A DNA stretch of 9,820 nucleotides, from positions 1 through 9,820 of the forward strand of contig CALKDJ010000074.1 in the NCBI GenBank assembly GCA_938084195.1. Reading direction: 5' to 3'. The DNA comes from an uncultured Methylophilaceae bacterium. GTDB lineage: Bacteria > Pseudomonadota > Gammaproteobacteria > Burkholderiales > Methylophilaceae. The position numbers were made by a program, and so were the translations under genes. Positions within the stretch are counted from its first letter, which is position 1; the number at the start of each line of letters is the position of its first letter. Below the pieces are notes generated by a model. It saw nothing but the letters and a program-made list of their open reading frames with translations, made no database searches and had not been told where the DNA came from. This document shows positions 1-6,950 of this stretch, in pieces.

Positions 1-2
1 GA

Positions 3-1007
3 TTAAGTTATATTCAAATTGTATTTAACAAAATCTGGGTCTATTTCTTTCATCCTTTTCAACGCCCAATCTAATTCAGCTTGGTTATCTTGAACTTTTG
101 CGATATTAAATAACTCTACAAGAGAATCGAGATGCCTGTTGTTTAAATCATATGCTTGCTTGAGGTCTTCAACAGCCTGTACGTAGTTTTTCATTTTCAA
201 TTCAGCTAAACCCAAAAAATACCATGCATCAGAATGTTTACTATCAACTGTAATCCATTGTTCAGCAATACCTTTCAACTTTATCCAATCTTCTTGTTGC
301 ATCGGCATAATAACCTGCATGAAAAATGGTTTTTCCTCGTCAGGCAAACTCCAAAAAGGTGCATTTTTACTGACTAAATCAAATTGAGGAGAAGTATCCA
401 ATAAAGCGGTAATCCACTCCGTAGGTAGGCAATAAAAATAGCCAAGCCGTTTACCAGGACTTTTAAAAGTCGTAATACCAATGAGATTAAAATCAAGATC
501 AAAAAGAGCCCCTCCACTTGATCCTACAGTAAATGCTGCTGATGTTCTAATGATGTTGCTGTCTTTAAATGGATGTATGCCTTTTACCCTGCCATAAGAT
601 GGTAATGGTATTGGGCTATCATTAGGGAAAGTTAAGGCAAAAACTTTACTCTCATATTGGACATCTTTCGACACAACCATCTTAACTGGAGGCAAAGGTA
701 AATCATCAAACTTAAGTATGCATAAATCGTTTCTCCAGTCAGCATAAACTGCTATTGGCACATATTTTTTAAAGGTTTTCACTACATTCACACCCTTTGA
801 ATCAGCAAACACATGACAATCTGTTGCTACGTGATTTTCCTTTATGACAACACCAGAGCCGGTTCCTGTAACACCATTACCATAGGTAACCCAAACGTGA
901 ACCATAGATTCACTTAAGCCAAACAATTGAGATTGGGATGGATAAGAATAAGAAGCTTGGCTTAAAAAAATAACAAAGACACCAAAAAGATATTTTAAAT
1001 AATTCAT
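3..1007 (-). CDS. Secreted trypsin-like serine protease (S1C-like) with C-terminal TPR
   Basis: A 334-residue protein that probably cleaves proteins in the periplasm or at the cell surface; the substrate is unknown. Residues 1-21 look like a Sec signal peptide: K5 near the start, a hydrophobic core at about 7-16, then a small-residue stretch (SQASYS). The protease domain spans about 35-205 and carries a recognisable triad: His65 in ATDCH, Asp94 in WRND, and Ser164 in GSSGG (162-166). GTGSG at 48-52 is typical of the first barrel of trypsin/HtrA-like enzymes. A TPR-type helical pair lies at about 259-292 (W262, L265, G266, A279), with more helix to about 323. There is no PDZ domain, so it is not a standard DegP/DegS. 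The ATG at 1007 is preferred because it yields the signal peptide; no strong ribosome site precedes it. It lies 72 bases downstream of ohrR on the same strand and may be co-transcribed. Family assignment is firm; function is open. Confidence 0.85.
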   Translation of the reverse strand: MNYLKYLFGVFVIFLSQASYSYPSQSQLFGLSESMVHVWVTYGNGVTGTGSGVVIKENHVATDCHVFADSKGVNVVKTFKKYVPIAVYADWRNDLCILKFDDLPLPPVKMVVSKDVQYESKVFALTFPNDSPIPLPSYGRVKGIHPFKDSNIIRTSAAFTVGSSGGALFDLDFNLIGITTFKSPGKRLGYFYCLPTEWITALLDTSPQFDLVSKNAPFWSLPDEEKPFFMQVIMPMQQEDWIKLKGIAEQWITVDSKHSDAWYFLGLAELKMKNYVQAVEDLKQAYDLNNRHLDSLVELFNIAKVQDNQAELDWALKRMKEIDPDFVKYNLNIT

Positions 1008-1079
1008 ATCTTTATGATTGCTTATTGATAATTTAATTCCATTTTTAAAATTAGCCTGAGAATTTATATTATTAGAAAA

Positions 1080-1553
1080 TTACTTACAGTGATTTAACTT
1101 TAAGTCTTTTGCATCTGTTGCATTTATTTCCATTGCATTAGTCAAATCATTTAAAGTGGCTTTTAAGGCATTAAACTCTGCTTTTGCAAGACCCGTTTTA
1201 CAAGCAACTTTATCTTGAATTGCAGCAACTTCCTCCTCTAAATCAATTCCTTTTTGAGTTAATTCAACGATTACAATTCTCTCATCTTCCGAAGAGCGAC
1301 TTTTTTTTATAAGATTCATTATTTCAAGTTTCTGTAAGATTGGTGTTATTGTGGGGAGATCTAATTTGAGCATTTTACCAATGTCTGACGCATTTTTACA
1401 GTTACCTTCCCATAATGCAATGAGAACTAAATATTGCGAATAGGTAATGCCTAATTCTTTTAAGTAGAAACGATAGTAACGAGTAATTGCGTTGGTTGCT
1501 GAGTAAAGAGCAAAACAAAGCTGATTATCAAGTAATAAGTTTGGGAAATTCAT
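1080..1553 (-). CDS. ohrR: MarR-family organic peroxide sensor/repressor, 2-Cys OhrR type
   Basis: A 157-residue winged-helix repressor expected to bind DNA as a dimer and release it when organic hydroperoxide oxidises a cysteine. The N-terminus has the OhrR signature LLLDNQLCFALYSA with reactive Cys13. A second cysteine, Cys118, lies 105 residues later, the spacing I recall between Cys22 and Cys127 of Xanthomonas OhrR. Tyr27 and Tyr38 fall where that protein has the two tyrosines that bond the reactive cysteine. The helix-turn-helix covers about 55-80 (ASDIGKMLKLD, then PTITPILQKLE), and the wing about 84-100 with the MarR-type DER at 90-92. The frame is open up to a TTG at 1571, but the ATG at 1553 fits OhrR N-termini better and gives a usual family length. 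No ohr peroxidase gene is in the window, so the target is elsewhere or the gene regulates itself and the downstream protease. The family call is strong; a related MarR sensor is the main alternative. Confidence 0.85.
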   Translation of the reverse strand: MNFPNLLLDNQLCFALYSATNAITRYYRFYLKELGITYSQYLVLIALWEGNCKNASDIGKMLKLDLPTITPILQKLEIMNLIKKSRSSEDERIVIVELTQKGIDLEEEVAAIQDKVACKTGLAKAEFNALKATLNDLTNAMEINATDAKDLKLNHCK

Positions 1554-1559
1554 ATCTTG

Positions 1560-1565
1560 ATTATA
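1560..1565 (-). promoter_or_regulatory. Candidate -10 box for ohrR (TATAAT), possibly leaderless
   Basis: A perfect TATAAT on the minus strand ends 7 bases before the ohrR ATG, so standard spacing puts +1 at about 1553, on the ATG itself. No Shine-Dalgarno precedes that ATG. The -35 position (about 1583-1588, AATCTT) is poor, and the hexamer could be chance in AT-rich DNA. Read-through from tRNA-Lys is the alternative source of ohrR transcripts. Confidence 0.35.
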
Positions 1566-1570
1566 GTACA

Positions 1571-1591
1571 AAAAATCTAAAAAAGATTTTT
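1571..1591. repeat. Perfect 8-bp inverted repeat between tRNA-Lys and ohrR
   Basis: Arms AAAAATCT (1571-1578) and AGATTTTT (1584-1591) flank a 5-base A spacer. The dyad sits where the -35 region of the candidate ohrR promoter would be, so it may be an operator, for example for OhrR autoregulation. It does not match the TACAATT-type OhrR boxes I remember. It also begins 6 bases past the tRNA 3' end, so it could be a weak terminator or processing hairpin, but the stem has one G-C pair and no long U tract follows on the minus strand. Confidence 0.45.
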
Positions 1592-1596
1592 AAAAG

Positions 1597-1672
1597 TGGT
1601 AGGGTGTGCGAGGATCGAACTCGCGACCAACGGATTAAAAGTCCGGTGCTCTACCAGCTGAGCTAACACCCC
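1597..1672 (-). tRNA. tRNA-Lys, anticodon UUU, CCA encoded
   Basis: A 76-base cloverleaf on the minus strand. The acceptor stem pairs GGGGTGT with ACACCCT, closing with a G1-U72 wobble. The D arm is GCTC/GAGC, the anticodon loop is CTTTTAA with anticodon TTT at 1637-1639, and the T arm is GCGAG-TTCGATC-CTCGC. Discriminator A73 and the genome-encoded CCA are at 1597-1600. The outermost anticodon-stem pair (C27/U43) is a mismatch, leaving four good pairs. It reads AAA and, by wobble, AAG codons. It lies between ffh and ohrR on the same strand with a clear promoter of its own. Confidence 0.97.
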
Positions 1673-1690
1673 ATATCATGGCAACACGAG

Positions 1691-1719
1691 ATTATCTAAG
1701 AATACTGACGATAGGTCAA
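1691..1719 (-). promoter_or_regulatory. Promoter of tRNA-Lys (TTGACC - 17 bp - GATAAT)
   Basis: On the minus strand the -35 box TTGACC (1714-1719) and -10 box GATAAT (1691-1696) are separated by exactly 17 bases, each one mismatch from the sigma-70 consensus. The predicted start at about 1684 leaves a leader of about 12 bases before the mature tRNA 5' end at 1672. It lies wholly between the ffh stop and the tRNA, so the tRNA need not rely on ffh read-through. Confidence 0.75.
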
Positions 1720-1738
1720 CTAAAACCATATAAAAATA

Positions 1739-3088
1739 TTACATGCCCGGAAAACGACCAGATAATCCTCTCATCATCTTACCTATTCCGCCTTTTGAGA
1801 ACATTTTCATCATCTTCTGCATCTCTTCAAATTGCTTTAATAGCTTATTTACTTCCTGAACGCTTACCCCGGAACCTGCTGCAATACGTAACTTTCTCTT
1901 TGCCTTGATGACCTCAGGTTTTTTTCTTTCAAGAAAAGTCATAGAACTTATAATAGCCTCAATTTGTGCAAGTGACTTATCTCCATCCTCAGGATTTATT
2001 TTACTTGCAGCGGCTGATATTTGTGAAGGCATCTTATCCATCATAGCTCCTACACCTCCCATTTTTTTCATCTGTCCAATTTGGGCTTTAAAGTCATCAA
2101 GATCAAAACTTTTTCCAGATTTAACTTTCTTAGCTAATTTTTCTGCTTCCTTTTGATCAACATTCTTTTGAGCCTCTTCAACTAACCCAACAATATCTCC
2201 CATCCCCAGAATTCTTGAAGCCATTCTCTCAGGATAGAATGGCTCTAAGCCGTCTGTCTTCTCACTTACACCAACATATTTTATAGGCTGGCCTGTTACA
2301 TGTTTTACCGATAGAGCTGCACCACCTCTAGAATCGCCATCCAATTTAGTTAATACAATCCCAGTTAAGGGTAATGCATCACCAAAAGCTTTTGCCGTAT
2401 TCACCGCATCTTGTCCTTGCATAGCATCAACTACAAATAGAGTTTCAACTGGGGATAATGTTTTATGAAGTTGAGTAATTTCATTCATCATAGCCTCATC
2501 AATACCTAATCTACCTGCAGTATCAAAAATGACTAAGTCGAAAAAATTTTTTCCAGCAAACTTCAGTGCATCCTTAGCGATTGAATTTGGTTTATCTTTT
2601 TCCGATGAATCAAAGCAGGAAATATTTAGATCATTAGCTAGCTTTTTAAGCTGATCGATAGCAGCAGGTCGATATACATCTGCGCTAACCAGTAAAACTT
2701 TCTTTTTTTCTTCAGTTAAAATCTTGGCAAGCTTGGCAGCTGTGGTAGTTTTCCCTGAACCTTGAAGCCCGGCCATTAAAATTACTGCGGGAGGCTTTGC
2801 TGCAAGATTTAAGGAGGATTTCTCTGCTCCCATTAAATCAGTTAGTTCATCTTGCACGATTTTTATAATGGCTTGCCCGGGACTAACACTGGATAAAACT
2901 TCTGCTCCAAGAGCCTTTTCTTTCACCTGCTCAATAAAATATTTCACTACAGGAATCGCAACATCTGCCTCAATTAAAGCAATTCTTACCTCACGCATAG
3001 CATCACTAATGTTTTCTTCTGTAAAACGTGATTGACCGCGTATAGTCTTTATAACGGATTGAAGACGATCGGTTAAATTTTCTAACAT
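1739..3088 (-). CDS. ffh: Signal recognition particle GTPase Ffh (SRP54)
   Basis: With 4.5S RNA this protein forms the bacterial SRP, which binds signal sequences emerging from ribosomes and docks with FtsY at the membrane. The 449 residues match the usual length (E. coli about 453). The N domain covers about 1-95. The G domain has the P-loop GLQGSGKTT at 107-115, DTAGR at 189-193, TKLD at 247-250 and DSRGG at 252-256. The methionine-rich M domain covers about 327-449, with the RNA-binding signature RIAAGSG (401-407) and many Met residues in the hydrophobic groove (MKKMGGVGAMMDKM, MQKMMKMF). The start ATG gives the standard MLENLTDRLQ. A weak AGAG lies about 10 bases upstream. The gene is divergent from the YpjD-like gene, an arrangement also known in E. 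coli. Nothing is missing or truncated. Confidence 0.98.
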   Translation of the reverse strand: MLENLTDRLQSVIKTIRGQSRFTEENISDAMREVRIALIEADVAIPVVKYFIEQVKEKALGAEVLSSVSPGQAIIKIVQDELTDLMGAEKSSLNLAAKPPAVILMAGLQGSGKTTTAAKLAKILTEEKKKVLLVSADVYRPAAIDQLKKLANDLNISCFDSSEKDKPNSIAKDALKFAGKNFFDLVIFDTAGRLGIDEAMMNEITQLHKTLSPVETLFVVDAMQGQDAVNTAKAFGDALPLTGIVLTKLDGDSRGGAALSVKHVTGQPIKYVGVSEKTDGLEPFYPERMASRILGMGDIVGLVEEAQKNVDQKEAEKLAKKVKSGKSFDLDDFKAQIGQMKKMGGVGAMMDKMPSQISAAASKINPEDGDKSLAQIEAIISSMTFLERKKPEVIKAKRKLRIAAGSGVSVQEVNKLLKQFEEMQKMMKMFSKGGIGKMMRGLSGRFPGM

Positions 3089-3130
3089 TATTATTTTGCT
3101 CTGTTTTAAAACTGTAAGATATGTTTTTAC

Positions 3131-3159
3131 ATTATAATTGTTATTAACAATTAAACCAA
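3131..3159 (-). promoter_or_regulatory. Candidate ffh promoter within a divergent, symmetric -10 region
   Basis: The minus strand has TTGGTT (3154-3159), a 17-base spacer and TATAAT (3131-3136), giving a start near 3124 and an ffh leader of about 36 bases. The core ATTATAAT at 3131-3138 is self-complementary, so the plus strand also reads TATAAT (3133-3138), about 28 bases before the YpjD-like ATG. The plus-strand -35 region is not recognisable. Both calls are by eye in AT-rich sequence. Confidence 0.45.
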
Positions 3160-3165
3160 AAAACT

Positions 3166-3960
3166 ATGACCTACTGGATTCTACTTTTATTGTGTTTTGT
3201 CATCTACTTATTACCTTGTTTGCCAATAAAAATATTGCAAGGAAATTTTAAGGGACGTATTACGAATGTATTGGTATTTTTTGGTCTTTTATTTCATGCG
3301 GGGCTTATTTACCAAACAACGTTCCTATCTGCAATAGACTTAAATTTTGCAAATAGTCTTTTAATTACAAGTTGGATTGGTGTTTTATTGTATTTATTGA
3401 TTAATGCTTCCGATCAACATAAAGGTTTTGAATATTTAACACTCGTTCCAGCCTTATTTTTTCTTATCATAAATCCATTTATGTCAGGGCACAGTTATTT
3501 AAACGAAACCATCTCCGCATTAGCTATCCTACACATTGTTTTTGCATTATTAGGATATAGCCTGCTGGCCTTTGGTGCCCTATTTTCAATTTTCTTACTT
3601 TATGTTGAACAAAATGTACGCACAAAAAAATTAAATACTAAAATCTTTTCAAGTAGCACGCCTATTCTTAATTTAGAGCATTTTCTTTTTAGAATTTACT
3701 GGCTGGGATTTATACTGCTCACAATCACTTTAATCTCAGGTAGCTTTTTTTCTGATGAAATTTTCCAAACACCACTTATCATAAATCATAAATTAATATT
3801 TTCTATTTGTGCTTGGCTTATCTATACAATTTTATTGCTTGGTAGAATCTTATTTGGTTGGCGAGGTAAAAAAGCAATAAAATTTTCTTTAATAGCTTTT
3901 ATTTTTCTCTTTTTATCTTATTTTGGTAGTAAGTTTGTTGTTGAAATATTATTACCATAG
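3166..3960 (+). CDS. ypjD: Cytochrome c assembly (CcmC/CcsA)-family membrane protein, YpjD-like
   Basis: A 264-residue integral membrane protein with about eight hydrophobic segments (roughly 4-19, 33-50, 63-80, 90-104, 118-147, 175-193, 208-231, 237-262). It resembles the YpjD branch of the CcmC/CcsA heme-handling family. Support comes from conserved-looking histidines in membrane context (H44 in LLFHAGLI, H123 in ILHIVFALLGYSLLAFGAL, H208 in NHK), the NFANSL segment near 60, and a position divergent from ffh as in E. coli. I see no WWD-type heme motif (WGxWW), so a direct role in cytochrome c maturation should not be assumed; YpjD proteins have also been linked to CorB/CorC-type magnesium export. 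No clear Shine-Dalgarno precedes the ATG. Its last 9 bases overlap the end of the convergent HAD gene. Family assignment is good; molecular function is not settled. Confidence 0.8.
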   Translation: MTYWILLLLCFVIYLLPCLPIKILQGNFKGRITNVLVFFGLLFHAGLIYQTTFLSAIDLNFANSLLITSWIGVLLYLLINASDQHKGFEYLTLVPALFFLIINPFMSGHSYLNETISALAILHIVFALLGYSLLAFGALFSIFLLYVEQNVRTKKLNTKIFSSSTPILNLEHFLFRIYWLGFILLTITLISGSFFSDEIFQTPLIINHKLIFSICAWLIYTILLLGRILFGWRGKKAIKFSLIAFIFLFLSYFGSKFVVEILLP

Positions 3961-4614
3961 GTTAATAACTTGCCATCCCTTATCTTTTGCTTTTGCAAGC
4001 AGAACTTTATCAGGATTTGTTGCAACCGGGTTTGTTACCTTTTCCAGTAATGGGATATCGTTTCTAGAATCACTATAAAAAAAGATTTTTTCAAAATTAT
4101 CCACTCTTAAGTTTTTGTCTTTAAGCCAACATAAAAGTCGCTTGACCTTTCCCTCTTGAAAAGCTGGAATCCCTGAAACCTTGCCAGTAAAATTTCCTTT
4201 AACCTCCTCAGGATCTGTCCCAATAAGATCATTTATGCCAAAAATTTTTCCGATAGGTTTTGTAATAAAACTATTAGTTGCTGTGATTATAAGAAGCTTT
4301 TCTTTGTTTCTTTTATGTTGCTCAACCAAATCATAAGCTTTATCTGGAATCATTGGCAAGATTACTTCTTGTAAATACTGCTCTCTTAATTGCTCCAAAA
4401 TCTTTCGTTTATTATTTTTTAGAACCTCAAATTGAAATTCACAATATTCAAATACATCAAGACTTCCATTTTGATAATCTTTATAAAATTGCTCATTCTT
4501 TTGTTCATATAATGATTTATCTATCAAGCCTTTTTTGATCAAAAATAATGCCCAGTTGTAATCAGAATCTCCTTTTAACAAGGTATTATCTAAATCAAAA
4601 ATTACAAGATTCAT
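3952..4614 (-). CDS. HAD-superfamily subfamily IB hydrolase (SerB/PgpC-like phosphatase)
   Basis: A 220-residue soluble phosphatase with all four HAD motifs: motif I FDLDNT with nucleophile Asp7 and acid/base Asp9; motif II Thr111 in LLIITAT; motif III Lys156 in EGK; motif IV DSRND with Asp182 and Asp186. The helical cap between motifs I and II (about 15-100), including DSDYNWALFL, is typical of subfamily IB, which contains phosphoserine phosphatase, phosphatidylglycerophosphatase C and some histidinol phosphatases. Sequence alone does not fix the substrate. It starts 6 bases after the leuA stop and is third in a pssA-leuA-HAD transcription unit. No own ribosome site is evident, so translational coupling is likely. 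Its stop overlaps the convergent YpjD-like gene, leaving no room for an intergenic terminator. Confidence 0.88.
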   Translation of the reverse strand: MNLVIFDLDNTLLKGDSDYNWALFLIKKGLIDKSLYEQKNEQFYKDYQNGSLDVFEYCEFQFEVLKNNKRKILEQLREQYLQEVILPMIPDKAYDLVEQHKRNKEKLLIITATNSFITKPIGKIFGINDLIGTDPEEVKGNFTGKVSGIPAFQEGKVKRLLCWLKDKNLRVDNFEKIFFYSDSRNDIPLLEKVTNPVATNPDKVLLAKAKDKGWQVINLW

Positions 4615-4620
4615 TGAAAT

Positions 4621-6156
4621 TTAAACCTGTGGATGTGCGCGTTCAAGCTTAGAGAAAAGCTTATTTAATGCATTTAAATAAGCCTTAGCTGAAGCAATGA
4701 CTATATCTGTATCCGCTCCAAGTCCATTAACTATTCGACCTCCCTTAGATAGTCTTACAGTAACTTCACCCTGAGCGTCTGTTCCAGAAGTAATGTTATT
4801 TACTGAGAACAAAAGTAATTCTGCCTTAGATTCTACAATAGATTCGATTGCTTTAAAAGTTGCATCGACTGGTCCACCTCCGTCTGCTTTTGCTGAAAAT
4901 TCTTTGCCATCGATACTGATGCTTATTGATGCAGAGGGTATTTTCCCTGATTCTGATTCAGCCCTTATTGCAATTAACTTATAGAGATCAACAGATACTT
5001 CAATATATTCCTCACTCACCAGTGCATGAATATCTTCATCAAAAATTTCAGATTTTTTATCCGCCAATAACTTAAATCGAGAAAAGGCAGCATTAAGCAT
5101 ATCATCCGATTCAATTTCTATACCAATTTCTGATAAGCGTGTTTTAAATGCATTCCTTCCAGAAAGTTTACCTAATGAAATTTTATTAGCTCCCCATCCC
5201 ACATCCTCAGCCTTCATAATTTCATAAGTTTCTCTATGCTTAAGAACACCATCTTGGTGAATTCCAGATTCATGTGCAAAAGCATTTGCACCAACAATAG
5301 CTTTATTTGGCTGAACTGGGTAACCAGTGATGGTGGATACCAGTCTTGAGGCAGGAACAATTTGATCTGTTTTTATTGATGTATCTAGATCAAATATGTC
5401 TTTTCGAGTTTTAACTGCCATAACAATCTCCTCTAAACTGGCATTTCCAGCCCTCTCTCCAAGACCATTTATTGTGCATTCTACCTGTCTCGCACCATTG
5501 ATAACTGCAGATAATGAATTGGCTACCGCCATACCTAGGTCATTATGACAATGTGTTGACCAAATTACCTTTTTTGAATTAGGTACTTTCTCAATTAATT
5601 CACCGATTCTTTCTCCCCAAGAATGAGGAATGGAATAGCCTACCGTATCAGGGACGTTTATTGTTTTAGCTCCTGCTTTTATGACTGCATCAAATACTTC
5701 TATCAAAAAAGTAATATCTGAACGCACAGCATCCTCAGCAGAGAACTCTACGTCATCTGTAAAATTTAAAGCCCATTGAACAGCTTGAACAGCCCTATCT
5801 AATACCTTCTCAGGGCTCATTCTTAATTTATTTTGCATATGAATTGGACTGGTTGCGATAAAAGTATGAATTCTTTTTCTTTTAGCAGGCTGTACAGCAT
5901 TTCCAGCTTTTTCAATATCCGCTTCAACAGCTCTAGCTAAGGAACAAACAGTGCTTCCTTTTATGGACTTTGATACTGCTTGGATAGCTTCAAAATCTCC
6001 TGGGCTAGCAGCTGCAAAACCTGCCTCAATAATATTTACACCAAGCCTTTCCAGTTGTTTAGCAATTCGAACTTTTTCTTCCTTCGACATAGATGCCCCT
6101 GGACTTTGTTCGCCGTCCCTAAGGGTTGTATCAAATATAATAAGTTTGTCAGTCAA
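4621..6156 (-). CDS. leuA: 2-isopropylmalate synthase (first step of leucine synthesis)
   Basis: Condenses acetyl-CoA with 2-oxoisovalerate to (S)-2-isopropylmalate. The catalytic TIM barrel (about 1-280) begins with [18 protein letters not shown]. The linker region is near 290-385 and the C-terminal allosteric domain that senses leucine covers about 388-511 ([12 protein letters not shown], then a Gly/Asp-rich [19 protein letters not shown]). I place the start at TTG 6156 rather than the in-frame ATG at 6168. A GGAG sits 6 bases before the TTG, the protein then begins [11 protein letters not shown] like other proteobacterial LeuA, and the metal ligands Asp, His, His and Asn fall at positions near 9-14, 202, 204 and 238, matching E. 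coli numbering as I recall it for the last three. The length is then 511, close to the E. coli 523. The start overlaps the pssA end by 8 bases. No leader-peptide attenuator is possible here because leuA lies inside the operon. Confidence 0.96.
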   Translation of the reverse strand: MTDKLIIFDTTLRDGEQSPGASMSKEEKVRIAKQLERLGVNIIEAGFAAASPGDFEAIQAVSKSIKGSTVCSLARAVEADIEKAGNAVQPAKRKRIHTFIATSPIHMQNKLRMSPEKVLDRAVQAVQWALNFTDDVEFSAEDAVRSDITFLIEVFDAVIKAGAKTINVPDTVGYSIPHSWGERIGELIEKVPNSKKVIWSTHCHNDLGMAVANSLSAVINGARQVECTINGLGERAGNASLEEIVMAVKTRKDIFDLDTSIKTDQIVPASRLVSTITGYPVQPNKAIVGANAFAHESGIHQDGVLKHRETYEIMKAEDVGWGANKISLGKLSGRNAFKTRLSEIGIEIESDDMLNAAFSRFKLLADKKSEIFDEDIHALVSEEYIEVSVDLYKLIAIRAESESGKIPSASISISIDGKEFSAKADGGGPVDATFKAIESIVESKAELLLFSVNNITSGTDAQGEVTVRLSKGGRIVNGLGADTDIVIASAKAYLNALNKLFSKLERAHPQV

Positions 6157-6940
6157 AGATATCTCCATCTAAAAAACTTTTTCTTTTGTTCATTTTTCCC
6201 TTGAAAAATATTACATATCCCGACAAAGCATACCCTAGAGATAAAATAAAAATAATTTCTGCAGGGCTGTGAGAAACAATTCCAAAGCCTAAAACGACAA
6301 ATAGTATTGCTATAAATGGTTGGCTTTTTCGTAAATTTATATCCTTTCCACTGTAAAATCTTAAGTCACTAGTCATTGATAATGCTGCGAAAATAGTAAG
6401 AATAAACGCAAACCATTGCATTTGAAAAAAACCAAGGAATATCTCATTACCACTTATTCCATTATCAAAAGATAACCATATAAAGCTTGCTAATAAAGTT
6501 GCTGCAGCTGGAGAGGGAAGTCCAAAAAAATGAGTTTTATTATCCAAATCTAACTTGACATTAAATCTTGCCAACCTGAATGCAGCACAAGTACAGTAAA
6601 TAAATGCAGCGATCCAACCTAACTTACCAAGCGGTTGTAAAGCCCAAACATAAATTACTAATGCAGGGGCAACTCCAAAAGATACCATATCTGAAAGACT
6701 GTCATATTCTGAACCAAAATCACTTACTGTATTAGTAAGCCTTGCAACTCTTCCGTCTAACCCATCCATGATCAATGCTACAAAGATTCCCATAGCTGCA
6801 TGATCATAATTACCGTTCATCGCCTGCACTATCGAGTAAAAACCAGCAAATAACGCACTTGTAGTAAATAAATTAGGTAATAAATAAAATCCTTTTTTTC
6901 CTAATGAATCTTTTATTTTATTTTTTTTGGTATTTTCCAT
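6149..6940 (-). CDS. pssA: CDP-diacylglycerol--serine O-phosphatidyltransferase (type II PssA)
   Basis: Makes phosphatidylserine from CDP-diacylglycerol and L-serine in the inner membrane, the step before phosphatidylethanolamine. The CDP-alcohol phosphotransferase signature is complete at 59-84: DG at 59-60, D62-G63, AR at 66-67, G76, D80 and D84. A second conserved stretch, FRLARFN, is at 121-127 and LPSPAAA at 141-147. Several membrane helices follow a lysine-rich cytosolic N-terminus ([13 protein letters not shown]), and the protein ends in a charged tail. At 263 residues this is the integral-membrane type rather than the phospholipase-D-like E. coli PssA. The start codon overlaps nothing and is preceded by a dyad at 6951-6967. 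The partner decarboxylase gene psd and ilvC, often upstream of pssA-leuA in betaproteobacteria, are absent; tgt lies divergently instead. The 3' end overlaps leuA, implying coupled translation. Confidence 0.95.
   Translation of the reverse strand: MENTKKNKIKDSLGKKGFYLLPNLFTTSALFAGFYSIVQAMNGNYDHAAMGIFVALIMDGLDGRVARLTNTVSDFGSEYDSLSDMVSFGVAPALVIYVWALQPLGKLGWIAAFIYCTCAAFRLARFNVKLDLDNKTHFFGLPSPAAATLLASFIWLSFDNGISGNEIFLGFFQMQWFAFILTIFAALSMTSDLRFYSGKDINLRKSQPFIAILFVVLGFGIVSHSPAEIIFILSLGYALSGYVIFFKGKMNKRKSFLDGDIFD
6163..6166 (-). promoter_or_regulatory. Shine-Dalgarno (GGAG) selecting the leuA TTG start
   Basis: GGAG on the minus strand lies within the last codons of pssA, 6 bases before TTG 6154-6156. 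It overlaps the upstream ATG (6166-6168), whose own upstream sequence is A/T-rich without a ribosome site. Most genes here lack a good Shine-Dalgarno, which makes this match more telling. Confidence 0.65.
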
Positions 6941-6950
6941 AACTAAACTA

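Noticed and set aside
1554..1571. TTG at 1571 as the ohrR start (six extra residues)
   Set aside because: The extension is not part of the OhrR N-terminus, has no ribosome site, and overlaps the candidate -10 box; ATG 1553 is simpler.
1571..1596. Rho-independent terminator for tRNA-Lys
   Set aside because: The hairpin exists, but its stem is nearly all A-T and only one more T follows before other bases on the minus strand, so it falls short of a normal terminator; it is kept as a dyad of unknown role.
1678..1908. Plus-strand open frame of 76 codons across the tRNA promoter and the ffh 3' end
   Set aside because: Mostly antisense to ffh, with no ribosome site and low-complexity Ser/Leu composition; the DNA is accounted for by ffh and the tRNA promoter.
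5951..6204. Two overlapping plus-strand open frames antisense to leuA and pssA
   Set aside because: Both lie opposite the conserved LeuA N-terminus, have no ribosome site, and look like frame shadows.
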